64,000 nt of DNA from Acetatifactor muris (GTDB lineage: Bacteria > Bacillota > Clostridia > Lachnospirales > Lachnospiraceae): positions 1 to 64,000 of the forward strand of contig JAMPFR010000015.1 in assembly GCA_023664365.1 (NCBI GenBank). Direction: 5' to 3'. The translations under genes and the position numbers were made by a program. A model generated the notes under the pieces. The model was not told the origin of the DNA. It saw only the letters and a program-made list of their open reading frames with translations, and did not search any database. Shown piece by piece: positions 52,202 to 59,942 of the stretch. Positions within the stretch are counted from its first letter, which is position 1; each line of letters begins with the position of its first letter.

Positions 52202-53368
52202 TTACTTTTCTTCTGCGGATTCCGTTTCCGCCCATTCCTGCTCGTCCATGACAGATATGCCTGCATACAGCTTCAATGTGTCCACATTCTCTATAAAATG
52301 ACCGTACAGATAAATGTCATAGGTACCGTCTGCTTTGGAAACCGCGCAAAAGCAGTCATCCGTGGACGATATAGCGCCGTCATAATCTACCCAGTGAAAA
52401 TCATAGCTTGCCTCCAGTGTAAAGCAGTAGGAACCTATGTACACCAACAGCGCAACGGCCGCCAACGAATAAGACAGGAAGCCTCTCCTGCGCCTTTCAC
52501 CCCGCATCATATCCTGCCGGCGTTCCAAATCCTCGCTCCTGACATCCGCTACGGGAATGGCGGCGTCAGCACCCGGCATGACGGACTTACCGCGGATTTC
52601 CTCATTGATGCGATCCAGAGTCCTGCAATAAATTTCCCCGGATGCTTCGCTGCCTTCAATGAGATTTTTATCCACACGCATCTCCAGCAAAAGATCCGTA
52701 TTAAGTCCCATCTGCCTTGACAGGGGATTCCACCAGTAAACAGCCTGCAGAATACACATGGCGTCTTTAATCAGCGTGTCATGCCGTTTGTAATGTGCCG
52801 CCTCATGGCGCAGGATACAGTAAACTTCCTCGTCCGAAAAGTCCATGGTGCCGGGAATGACTATGTATGGCCGGAAAGTCCCGTACTGCATGGGCGTTCC
52901 GTAATAGGGAACCTTCACCACCCAGAGGGAATTCCCGCCTTTGCCGCAGATCTCATCCATCATGGCCTTATAGGGCTCCTGATTGTTCATCTTCTGTCCG
53001 TATCGGATGATATAATGCCTGAAATTTGATTTTGCCTTAAAATATCTGTACAGATAATATACTGTCCCGCCAAGCCATACACATCCGAAAATCGAAGAGA
53101 TGGAAATTTTTATTATCCCAAAGGTGAAAAAGGGATGGCGCAGCAACACAATGCCTGCGGACAGCCATTTGGGAAAATAAACGTTTCTTGAAAAGGGCGT
53201 TTCAAAAGGAACCAGAAAACGCAACACAGCCAGCATCAGAAATACAGCCACCAACTTATATCCGATTGACAGCATAATCTTCTGACTCCTGACGCACTTT
53301 CCCATCACAACAATCAGAAGATTGCCTGCCAATATTGTCATTAATACAGTAGAAAATGAATAATTCAC
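52202..53368 (-). CDS. BlaR1-like M56 membrane metallopeptidase without sensor domain
   Basis: The 388-residue protein has about four N-terminal membrane helices, a zinc peptidase motif HEAAHYKRHD (near residue 195), and one more helix near 295. Unlike BlaR1 (about 600 residues) it lacks the C-terminal penicillin-binding sensor; only about 80 extracellular residues follow. M56 proteases of this type are activated by a surface signal and inactivate a BlaI repressor. The blaI gene precedes it by 12 bp. The natural signal is unknown. Confidence 0.88.
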   Translation of the reverse strand: MNYSFSTVLMTILAGNLLIVVMGKCVRSQKIMLSIGYKLVAVFLMLAVLRFLVPFETPFSRNVYFPKWLSAGIVLLRHPFFTFGIIKISISSIFGCVWLGGTVYYLYRYFKAKSNFRHYIIRYGQKMNNQEPYKAMMDEICGKGGNSLWVVKVPYYGTPMQYGTFRPYIVIPGTMDFSDEEVYCILRHEAAHYKRHDTLIKDAMCILQAVYWWNPLSRQMGLNTDLLLEMRVDKNLIEGSEASGEIYCRTLDRINEEIRGKSVMPGADAAIPVADVRSEDLERRQDMMRGERRRRGFLSYSLAAVALLVYIGSYCFTLEASYDFHWVDYDGAISSTDDCFCAVSKADGTYDIYLYGHFIENVDTLKLYAGISVMDEQEWAETESAEEK

Positions 53369-53380
53369 AGCACTTTCCTC

Positions 53381-53779
53381 TTATGACTTCAGCTTCTTCT
53401 CACAGTCTGAAATAACGGCCTTCAATTTCTTAATTTCGGCTTTCAGCTTCTCCGGCTGTTCCTCCACATGCAGAATTGCTGCGCAGATATCAGACTGTGC
53501 AATAACGTTTTTAAAGTTGGCGTAATCTGTTGCGAAATTGTCCATGATAACGTCTCTGGATGCTTCTGTAGGGCGGTAAGTCCGGCTCAATACCTTTCCG
53601 CTGTGGGTGACGCCGTCTACCTCTACCAGTCCTTCCTTTAAAAGCTTTCTGAGAACGGCGATGACGGTGCTTTGCGTCAGTCCCCGCATCTCATTTACAA
53701 TATCCGTAGAAGTCATAGCATCGCCGGACTTCCACAGGATATTCAGTACATCTAATTCTCTTGGGTTTAATTGTGCCAT
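53381..53779 (-). CDS. BlaI/MecI-family repressor
   Basis: The 132-residue protein has the winged helix of the family (LNPRELDVLNILWKSGDAMTSTDIVNEM, TQSTVIAVLRKLLKEGLVEV) and a C-terminal dimerisation and cleavage region. I prefer the ATG at 53779 because AGGAGG is 8 nt before it but only 2 nt before the ATG at 53785. It should repress its own operon with the M56 protease through the palindrome between its -35 and -10 boxes. Confidence 0.92.
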   Translation of the reverse strand: MAQLNPRELDVLNILWKSGDAMTSTDIVNEMRGLTQSTVIAVLRKLLKEGLVEVDGVTHSGKVLSRTYRPTEASRDVIMDNFATDYANFKNVIAQSDICAAILHVEEQPEKLKAEIKKLKAVISDCEKKLKS

Positions 53780-53805
53780 TTGCATATCCTCCTTATATAG
53801 GCATA

Positions 53806-53833
53806 ATTATATCATTAATGATAAATAAGTCAA
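53806..53833 (-). promoter_or_regulatory. Promoter and operator of the blaI-M56 operon
   Basis: The minus strand has TTGACT (53828-53833), a 16-bp spacer and TATAAT (53806-53811). The perfect palindrome TATCATTAATGATA (53810-53823) fills the spacer, a classical repressor position. The extended 16-mer 53808-53823 recurs at 51800-51815. The -35 box overlaps the end of the upstream second blaI gene. Confidence 0.8.
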
Positions 53834-54168
53834 GCATCCTGAAGATTTTGTATTCTTTCTACCAGTTCTTCAGGCGGAATGGCATCTTTGAACCAGTCGT
53901 ACAGTTCCATAAAGTTCTGAAAAAGAACCTCCTTTGACTCAGGCGTAGGAACATAGGTTCTCCCCAGCACCCTCCCGCAATAAGTTGTTCCGGAAACCTC
54001 AATCAGTCCGTCTTCCAAAAGCCGTCTTATAACAGCGGTTCCCGTGTTTTGTGTAAGTTCCCTTTTTTCCGCCACAATATCGCTGCATGTCATCGGCCGG
54101 TTCTCCCGCCACAGGATATTGAGCATGTCGATTTCTCTTTGGCTTAACAATTTTTTCCCATCCTTCAC
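53830..54168 (-). CDS. Second BlaI-family repressor
   Basis: About 112 residues from a GTG at 54168. Longer frames would start inside the promoter and are excluded. The winged-helix motifs are LLSQREIDMLNILWRENRPMTCSDIVAE and TQNTGTAVIRRLLEDGLIEV. It resembles the next gene closely (TYCGRVLGRTYVPTPESKEV against THSGKVLSRTYRPTEASRDV), so the two are tandem paralogues with separate promoters. Its targets are unknown; heterodimers with the other repressor are possible. Confidence 0.85.
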   Translation of the reverse strand: MKDGKKLLSQREIDMLNILWRENRPMTCSDIVAEKRELTQNTGTAVIRRLLEDGLIEVSGTTYCGRVLGRTYVPTPESKEVLFQNFMELYDWFKDAIPPEELVERIQNLQDA

Positions 54169-54213
54169 CTTATTTTTTCGCTGACCGCCTCGTAATCCCG
54201 GCCAACAATTTTT

Positions 54214-54243
54214 ATTATATTTACAGTTCTTCCTATATGTCAA
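54214..54243 (-). promoter_or_regulatory. Promoter of the second blaI gene
   Basis: The minus strand has a consensus TTGACA (54238-54243), an 18-bp spacer and TATAAT (54214-54219). No palindrome like that of the first blaI gene is seen. Confidence 0.8.
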
Positions 54244-54403
54244 GTGTTTCGGACAAATTTTCTCAATTTTCTTTTTAATTTTTCTTTTGTTTCCAAAATA
54301 GACGCAAATTCATCTTTCTTCCGTCAATTATTTGACATCATTACATACTGTTCTCACATTAATAAACAAATAAAATCAGCCGCCTTATGCTGTAAAAACA
54401 GAA

Positions 54404-54444
54404 AAGCTGCCATGTCCGACATTTCATGTCTTTCATGGCAGCTT
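54404..54444 (-). terminator. Terminator after the 62-residue protein gene
   Basis: AAGCTGCCATG (54404-54414) pairs with CATGGCAGCTT (54434-54444), followed on the minus strand by TTCTGTTTTT. In the gene-free stretch 54169-54531 this and the blaI promoter are the only features I see; the rest is AT-rich without a supported frame. Confidence 0.75.
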
Positions 54445-54531
54445 CTGTACTAATTTAATTCCGCTTCAGCACGCTTCTTCAATAGTTCTTCCCGAATTTC
54501 GTTAATGGACGGCAAGGGCACTGTAAGAAAA

Positions 54532-54720
54532 TTATTCTTTAATCTTATCAATCTCAGTAAGATTTACACCCAGACTTGTTAGGGTGACCTTTAATTCAAT
54601 ATATCGGTCATGCATCGAATTATAAGTGTCCGGTGCTACATCTTTAATCGAAAGCATCCAATTCTGAAGCCTTGAAAATTCGGTAACATAATCTTTAATA
54701 ATATCTGCACCGCTTGGCAT
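54532..54720 (-). CDS. 62-residue helical protein of unknown function
   Basis: The product (MPSGADIIKDYVTEFSR at the start) is charged, probably alpha-helical, without signal or membrane segment. A consensus promoter, a GTAGGTG ribosome binding site and a terminator support a real monocistronic gene. Family unknown. Confidence 0.75.
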   Translation of the reverse strand: MPSGADIIKDYVTEFSRLQNWMLSIKDVAPDTYNSMHDRYIELKVTLTSLGVNLTEIDKIKE

Positions 54721-54769
54721 ATAATCACCTACTTCCCGAAAATGTTATTGGCATGGAACTTACACATTT

Positions 54770-54798
54770 ATTATAGCAATCTTTTTTCAGCATGTAAA
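54770..54798 (-). promoter_or_regulatory. Promoter of the 62-residue protein gene
   Basis: TTTACA (54793-54798), a 17-bp spacer and TATAAT (54770-54775) on the minus strand. Confidence 0.8.
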
Positions 54799-54838
54799 GC
54801 TTTTATTTAAATGTAGCATTATTTTTACACGACAGCCT

Positions 54839-56449
54839 TCACTCCGCCACAAGTCCGCCTAAGACTGTAATTTCCTGCCTCTGCAGCAGATCCAGTTCCT
54901 TCAGTATCTCATCATACAGGGTTACGCCTGCAGTTTCCACAAGCACCACGCTCTCAGCGCCGCCCAGCTGCTCCATGGCTTCAGCGTCATACAGCACATT
55001 GCTCAATGTATTGACCTGGAGCCCGGCTTCCTCCAGCTGCTTCTTTATCTGTCCGCAGATTTCCAGTGTGTTCCCCTTCAATTCACACCCGAGAAGGCAC
55101 ACCGACCTCGCCCCCTTCTTCCGCGCTGCCATCTTCACCGCAACCGCCGCCAGTCCCACGGATTCCTCCGGGGTAAACCTCCTCTGGTTATGATAGCGCA
55201 GCTTTAATATCCACTGATCCACCACGCCCAGGAAACGCTTTCGGGATACGGCAGGCACCGTTCCGAGCTGAGGTATTCCGTAAAGCTCGCAAATGTCATC
55301 TGTACTGCGAAGCCGATTGTTCATACTATATTTTATAAAAAGCCCAAAGACATAGATGCAGGCAAATAAAACAGCGCCGAACAGAACATACTTTCCGCTG
55401 ACTCCGGAGGCTGCCGTTGCCGCCGGAGCTTCATGAAACGCGCCCCCCCCATTTACCGGATCTCCGGATCCTGCGTTATCCGCCGGACTGCCTGCAGCCA
55501 AGTAATCCAGATATGCCTTTTCCTCAGTTCCAAAGTCCTTCATCAGAGTTGCATAATTGCTCGAAAGCGTAAAAAGCACGGTCGTATAGATGTTCTGCCA
55601 TTCTGCCACCTCTCTGTCCGCAACTGCCCCCTGGGTACGGCTGAGTAATGCGATCTCATGGCTTCCAACCGTTTGCTCCAGTTCCTTCTGCTGCTGCCGG
55701 ATGAATTCCTCCGCCGCATCCGCCATGGCGCTGCAGGTATCTGCGTCGTCATGCCGCAGCTGCACGCCCAGCACGAATATGCTGCTCTGCGGGACATTTT
55801 GGACAAACACATTGATTTTATCCGCATGTTGACCTGCGCTTCGACCCGCACCTTGATCTGCACTTAAATTCATCTGCCCCAAAGAAATCAGTTCACTTAC
55901 ACTGTTATCCAGACCGCAGCTTTCTTCCGTATACCGAAAAAATGCCTCGCTTGTAAGCAAACGCTCGTAAGCGCTCCTGGCGCCGTATGCGCAGTCGGCA
56001 TCCTCCGCCTGAATCACAAAGAGCAAATCCGCCTGCTGTATATCCGCCGGTTCCAGCTGCATCAAAAGCGAGTTCTGCTGATAGTCAAGCTGTTCCGCAT
56101 AACTCTGCCGGATTGCATATGCCGTATGAACCTTAAACAGCTGCTCATCAGCCAGCTTGCTTCTCAGGGAAGCGCCCTGCGCCTCCCAGTGTTTCATGCG
56201 CTCTTCCGGAGACATGTTCTGCTGCTCTTCCAGCGTCCGCATCTGCGCGTCCGCCGCCTGCTGTCGCTCCATTGAACGCGCATAGCCGAAGCCGCCCAGC
56301 AGGATTCCCCCAAGCAGCATAGCCACAAGCCCCATGCGCCAGTGAAGCAGGAAATCCACAAACATATCCACTAGGCTGATTTCACGTTCTCGCATTTTCA
56401 CAGCCTCTGAAACCACATTTTCCGCTGCCATACTCAACTTTTCCTCCAT
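54839..56449 (-). CDS. Wzz-like chain-length protein with decayed kinase-like domain
   Basis: The 536-residue protein has two membrane helices (about 38-57 and 350-370) around a long helical extracytoplasmic region, as in Wzz/CpsC proteins. A cytoplasmic C-terminal domain (about 385-536) resembles the ATPase part of BY-kinases (FTPEESVGLAAVAVKMA, GARSVCLLGCEL, VVLVETAGVTLYDEIL). The Walker A position reads GCELKGNTLE, with no GKT/S, and the tyrosine cluster is absent, so it cannot be a normal kinase. It begins inside the end of capG (16-bp overlap), joining it to the FucNAc genes. The role in chain length is inferred. Confidence 0.8.
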   Translation of the reverse strand: MEEKLSMAAENVVSEAVKMREREISLVDMFVDFLLHWRMGLVAMLLGGILLGGFGYARSMERQQAADAQMRTLEEQQNMSPEERMKHWEAQGASLRSKLADEQLFKVHTAYAIRQSYAEQLDYQQNSLLMQLEPADIQQADLLFVIQAEDADCAYGARSAYERLLTSEAFFRYTEESCGLDNSVSELISLGQMNLSADQGAGRSAGQHADKINVFVQNVPQSSIFVLGVQLRHDDADTCSAMADAAEEFIRQQQKELEQTVGSHEIALLSRTQGAVADREVAEWQNIYTTVLFTLSSNYATLMKDFGTEEKAYLDYLAAGSPADNAGSGDPVNGGGAFHEAPAATAASGVSGKYVLFGAVLFACIYVFGLFIKYSMNNRLRSTDDICELYGIPQLGTVPAVSRKRFLGVVDQWILKLRYHNQRRFTPEESVGLAAVAVKMAARKKGARSVCLLGCELKGNTLEICGQIKKQLEEAGLQVNTLSNVLYDAEAMEQLGGAESVVLVETAGVTLYDEILKELDLLQRQEITVLGGLVAE

Positions 56450-57612
56450 ACCATCCTGTCCACCACCGCTGTGTAGCTCTGGATGATCTTAACCACCTTG
56501 GTGCTGACATTTTCCTCCGCATAATCCGGCACAGGCGTCCCGTAATGTCCCGCCTTGTTCAACTCAACGGCCACCTCCACCGCCTGCAGCAGCGAATGCC
56601 CGTCTATACCTGCCAGCACGAAGCATGCCTTGTCCAGCGCCTCCGGGCGCTCTGTGCTGGTCCTGATGCACACCGCCGGGAACGGGTGGCCCACAGAAGC
56701 AAAGAACGCACTCTCCTCCGGCAGGGTTCCGGAGTCGGAAACCACGGCAAAGGCGTTCATCTGCAGGTGATTGTAATCGTGAAATCCCAGCGGCTCATGC
56801 CGAATGACATGCTCATTCAGGCAAAAGCCGGATTTTTCCAGTCGATTTCTGCTGCGTGGGTGACAGGAGTACAGAATCGGCATATCATACTTCTCCGCCA
56901 GCCCGTTGATTGCAGAGAAAAGTGAGTTGAAATTTTTCTCCGTGTCGATATTCTCCTCCCTATGGGCAGACAGAAGGATATACTTCCCCCGCTCCAGCTT
57001 CAAATTTTGCAGGATATGGGAGTTTTCTATTTCCGCCAGATTACGGTGCAGCACCTCCGCCATAGGACTTCCCGTCACATAGGTGCGTTCCCGGGGGACG
57101 CCGCATTCCGCCAGATAACGCCTGGCATGCTCACTGTATGCCATGTTTACATCCGAAATAATATCCACAATCCGCCTGTTTGTCTCCTCCGGCAGACATT
57201 CATCCTTGCAGCGGTTCCCCGCCTCCATATGAAAAATAGGGATATGCAGGCGTTTGGCAGCAATAGCCGACAAGCAGGAATTGGTATCTCCCAGAATCAG
57301 CAGTGCGTCCGGTTCTGTCTGCTTCATGAGTTTATAAGAGGCATTGATAATATTTCCTACCGTCTCTCCCAGATCCTCCCCCACCGCATCCATGTATACC
57401 TCCGGATCCGCCAGTTTCAAATCCCGGAAAAAGACACCGTTTAAATTGTAATCATAATTTTGTCCCGTATGAGCCAGAATGCAGTCAAAATACTGACGGC
57501 ACTTTTTAATTACCTCACTCAGCCGGATAATTTCAGGGCGCGTTCCCACGATAATCAGCAGCTTCAGACTGCCGTTATGTCGGAATTGTATTTGGGAATA
57601 ATCTGTTTTCAT
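56434..57612 (-). CDS. capG: UDP-FucNAc-forming 2-epimerase (CapG/FnlC)
   Basis: The 392-residue GT-B-fold epimerase shows LLIIVGTRPEIIRLSEVIKK, HTGQNYD, ILGDTNSCLSAIAAKR, HMEAGNRCKDECLPEETNRRIVD and HREENID. These are features of UDP-GlcNAc 2-epimerases, with the RCKDECLPEE variant of the CapG/FnlC group. It makes UDP-L-FucNAc in the last step of the CapE-CapF-CapG pathway. It overlaps capF by ATGA. Confidence 0.93.
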   Translation of the reverse strand: MKTDYSQIQFRHNGSLKLLIIVGTRPEIIRLSEVIKKCRQYFDCILAHTGQNYDYNLNGVFFRDLKLADPEVYMDAVGEDLGETVGNIINASYKLMKQTEPDALLILGDTNSCLSAIAAKRLHIPIFHMEAGNRCKDECLPEETNRRIVDIISDVNMAYSEHARRYLAECGVPRERTYVTGSPMAEVLHRNLAEIENSHILQNLKLERGKYILLSAHREENIDTEKNFNSLFSAINGLAEKYDMPILYSCHPRSRNRLEKSGFCLNEHVIRHEPLGFHDYNHLQMNAFAVVSDSGTLPEESAFFASVGHPFPAVCIRTSTERPEALDKACFVLAGIDGHSLLQAVEVAVELNKAGHYGTPVPDYAEENVSTKVVKIIQSYTAVVDRMVWRKS

Positions 57613-58751
57613 CCGTTTCCTCCTTTTATGTCTCTGTCCACCCTCTCCGTCATTGTATCCGGCCTTTCCGGGTCATAGCATTCATTGCTCCACATCAGTG
57701 TCACCAGGTCAGTGGTACCTGTGTTCACAATCTCATGGATATAGCCCACAGGAATATCCACTACCTCCAGCTTGTCCCCGCTGACAGAATACTCCGTAAT
57801 TTCATCTTCTCCATGCCTGCGGAAACGAATTACCCCGCTGCCGCTGACTACTACAAACTTCTCGTTTTTGGTGTGGTGCCAGTGATTGCCTTTTGCAATG
57901 CCCGGTTTGGAAATATTGACGGACATCTGCCCCCTGTCGGCACTTCTTAAAATCTCCGTAAAACTCCCTCTGGCATCTCCGTGCATGTTAAGCGGATAAG
58001 AAAAACCGTCCTCCGGAAGATAGCTTAAATAGGTGCTGTACAGTTTCTTTTCAAAGCTCCCCTCCGTCATATCCGGCACCATCAGGCTTTTCCTGCTTTC
58101 CCGGAATTCATACAGCAGCTTCACAATCTCCCCCAATGTCACCTGATGAACCACCGGCACAAAACAGTAACCGTCTCCGCCTATATGCGGATGTCCCTCC
58201 AACGCCCGCAGCAGTTCCTCCACCACGTCATCAATATAGGCCAGACACAGCGACGTACCGCTGTCATTCACCTGTATGGGCAGACCATGAGCAATATTAT
58301 GGCAGAAAGTAGCTACTGCACTGTTATAATTCGGCCGACACCACTTACCGAATACATTGGGGAAACGGTATATATATACCATAGCCCCTGTCTGCTCCCC
58401 ATAGGCAAGCATCCTGTCCTCGCCGGCTTTTTTGCTTCTGCCGTAGGGATTGTCCAGAACCGCCTGAATAGAAGAAGCATTCATAACAGGGCATCTGTTT
58501 TCATATTTTTTCAGAGTTTCAAGCAATACGGCGGCAAAGCCGAAATTTCCTTCCATAAACTCTTCCGTGCGCTCAGGCCGGTTCGCGCCTGCAAGATTGT
58601 ATACAAAATCACACTCCCCGCAGTATTCCTCCAGCATTTCCGCAGGCGTCTCTCTGTCATAGGGCAACACTGTCACATCCGTGCGCCTCTCCAGCCACGA
58701 TATCAGATTTCTCCCGATAAACCCTTCTGCTCCCGTCACAAGAACCTTCAT
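57609..58751 (-). CDS. capF: CapF-type reductase/epimerase
   Basis: The 380-residue protein combines an N-terminal short-chain dehydrogenase domain (MKVLVTGAEGFIGRNL, YNLAGANRPE, NPYGRSKKAGEDRM) with a C-terminal cupin (about 255-375, GDARGSFTEIL, HHTKNEKFVVVSG, GYIHEIVNTG). This layout is specific to CapF/FnlB, which converts the CapE product to UDP-6-deoxy-L-talNAc. The ATG at 58751 overlaps the capE stop as TAATG. Confidence 0.95.
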   Translation of the reverse strand: MKVLVTGAEGFIGRNLISWLERRTDVTVLPYDRETPAEMLEEYCGECDFVYNLAGANRPERTEEFMEGNFGFAAVLLETLKKYENRCPVMNASSIQAVLDNPYGRSKKAGEDRMLAYGEQTGAMVYIYRFPNVFGKWCRPNYNSAVATFCHNIAHGLPIQVNDSGTSLCLAYIDDVVEELLRALEGHPHIGGDGYCFVPVVHQVTLGEIVKLLYEFRESRKSLMVPDMTEGSFEKKLYSTYLSYLPEDGFSYPLNMHGDARGSFTEILRSADRGQMSVNISKPGIAKGNHWHHTKNEKFVVVSGSGVIRFRRHGEDEITEYSVSGDKLEVVDIPVGYIHEIVNTGTTDLVTLMWSNECYDPERPDTMTERVDRDIKGGNG

Positions 58752-59791
58752 TACCTGCTCTCCCACTGTGCGATTTCGTCCCTGATATAGGATAAAGTCA
58801 GCAGCTTTTCCTTTACCTGCGCTACATTCATTAACTCCGTATTATTGGAGTTGAACTCAGACAGCTTCACCCGTTCCGTATTTCCGTCCGTAAAGTATTT
58901 ATCGTAGTTTAAATCTCTCTTATCTGCCGGAACGCGATAGAAATTACCCATATCAATGGCATGGGCGCACTCCTCGTTGGTCAGAAGCGTCTCATACATT
59001 TTCTCTCCGTGACGGATTCCGATTACCTTAATCTCGCTGTCCGCGTGAAACAGCTCCTTTACAGCCTGAACAAGCACGCCAATGGTGCAGGCAGGCGCCT
59101 TCTGTACCATAATGTCTCCGCTCTCCGCGTTTTGAAACGCGTAAACCACCAGTTCCACCGCTTCCTCCAGACTCATCACAAAACGGGTCATGGAGGGCTC
59201 CGTCACCGTCAGCGGCTTTCCCTCTTTAATCTGGCTGATAAACAGGGGAACCACGGAGCCTCTGGAGCAGAGCACATTGCCATATCTGGTACAGCAAATG
59301 CTTGTCTCCTCTGCAGATACCGTCCTGGACTTCGCCACAATGACCTTTTCCATCATTGCCTTGGAGGTTCCCATAGCGTTTACGGGATAAGCCGCCTTAT
59401 CCGTGGACAGGCAGATAACCTTCTTTACCCCCGCCTCCACAGCGGACTGCAGCACATTTTCCGTGCCCAGTACATTGGTTTTCACCGCCTCAATAGGGAA
59501 AAACTCGCAGGAGGGAACCTGTTTCAACGCCGCCGCATGAAAAATAAAGTCCACCCCATGCATCGCCTTGTCGATGCTCTGGCGATCCCGCACATCTCCG
59601 ATATAAAACTTCAGTTTATTGCTGTACTCGGGGAATTCCCGTTGATAAAAATGACGCATATCATCCTGCTTCAATTCGTCTCTGGAAAAAATGCGGATCT
59701 CACCGATATCCGACGCCAGAAACCTGTTAAGCACTGCATTGCCAAAAGAACCGGTTCCTCCGGTAATCAATAATGTCTTTCCTGCAAACAT
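58751..59791 (-). CDS. capE: UDP-GlcNAc 4,6-dehydratase/5-epimerase (CapE/FnlA)
   Basis: The 346-residue enzyme shows TGGTGSFGNAVL, FHAAALKQVPSCEFFPIEAVKTNVLGTENVL, the STDKAAYPVNAMGTSK active-site region (with Met-x-x-x-Lys in place of the common Tyr-x-x-x-Lys) and RYGNVLCSRGSV. It closely resembles Staphylococcus aureus CapE. It makes UDP-2-acetamido-2,6-dideoxy-L-arabino-hexos-4-ulose, which is also the substrate of PseC. GAGGAG precedes the ATG; a weak TATACT box lies about 50 bp upstream. It starts the capE-capF-capG-wzz operon. Confidence 0.95.
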   Translation of the reverse strand: MFAGKTLLITGGTGSFGNAVLNRFLASDIGEIRIFSRDELKQDDMRHFYQREFPEYSNKLKFYIGDVRDRQSIDKAMHGVDFIFHAAALKQVPSCEFFPIEAVKTNVLGTENVLQSAVEAGVKKVICLSTDKAAYPVNAMGTSKAMMEKVIVAKSRTVSAEETSICCTRYGNVLCSRGSVVPLFISQIKEGKPLTVTEPSMTRFVMSLEEAVELVVYAFQNAESGDIMVQKAPACTIGVLVQAVKELFHADSEIKVIGIRHGEKMYETLLTNEECAHAIDMGNFYRVPADKRDLNYDKYFTDGNTERVKLSEFNSNNTELMNVAQVKEKLLTLSYIRDEIAQWESR

Positions 59792-59942
59792 TTAAGCGGT
59801 CTCCTCTTACTATACATTGACATTTCTGCCTTCTGTTGTACAGTATACCACAAAGCTGCAAAATTGCACACCATTTCTTCTCTCCGGTCCAAAATAATCC
59901 GCACTTTAGGGAAACACTGATGCCACGATCTTTTCCTTTCAA

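Noticed and set aside
54244-54453. 69-codon plus-strand frame in the AT-rich gap
   Set aside because: It has no ribosome binding site and crosses a terminator hairpin.
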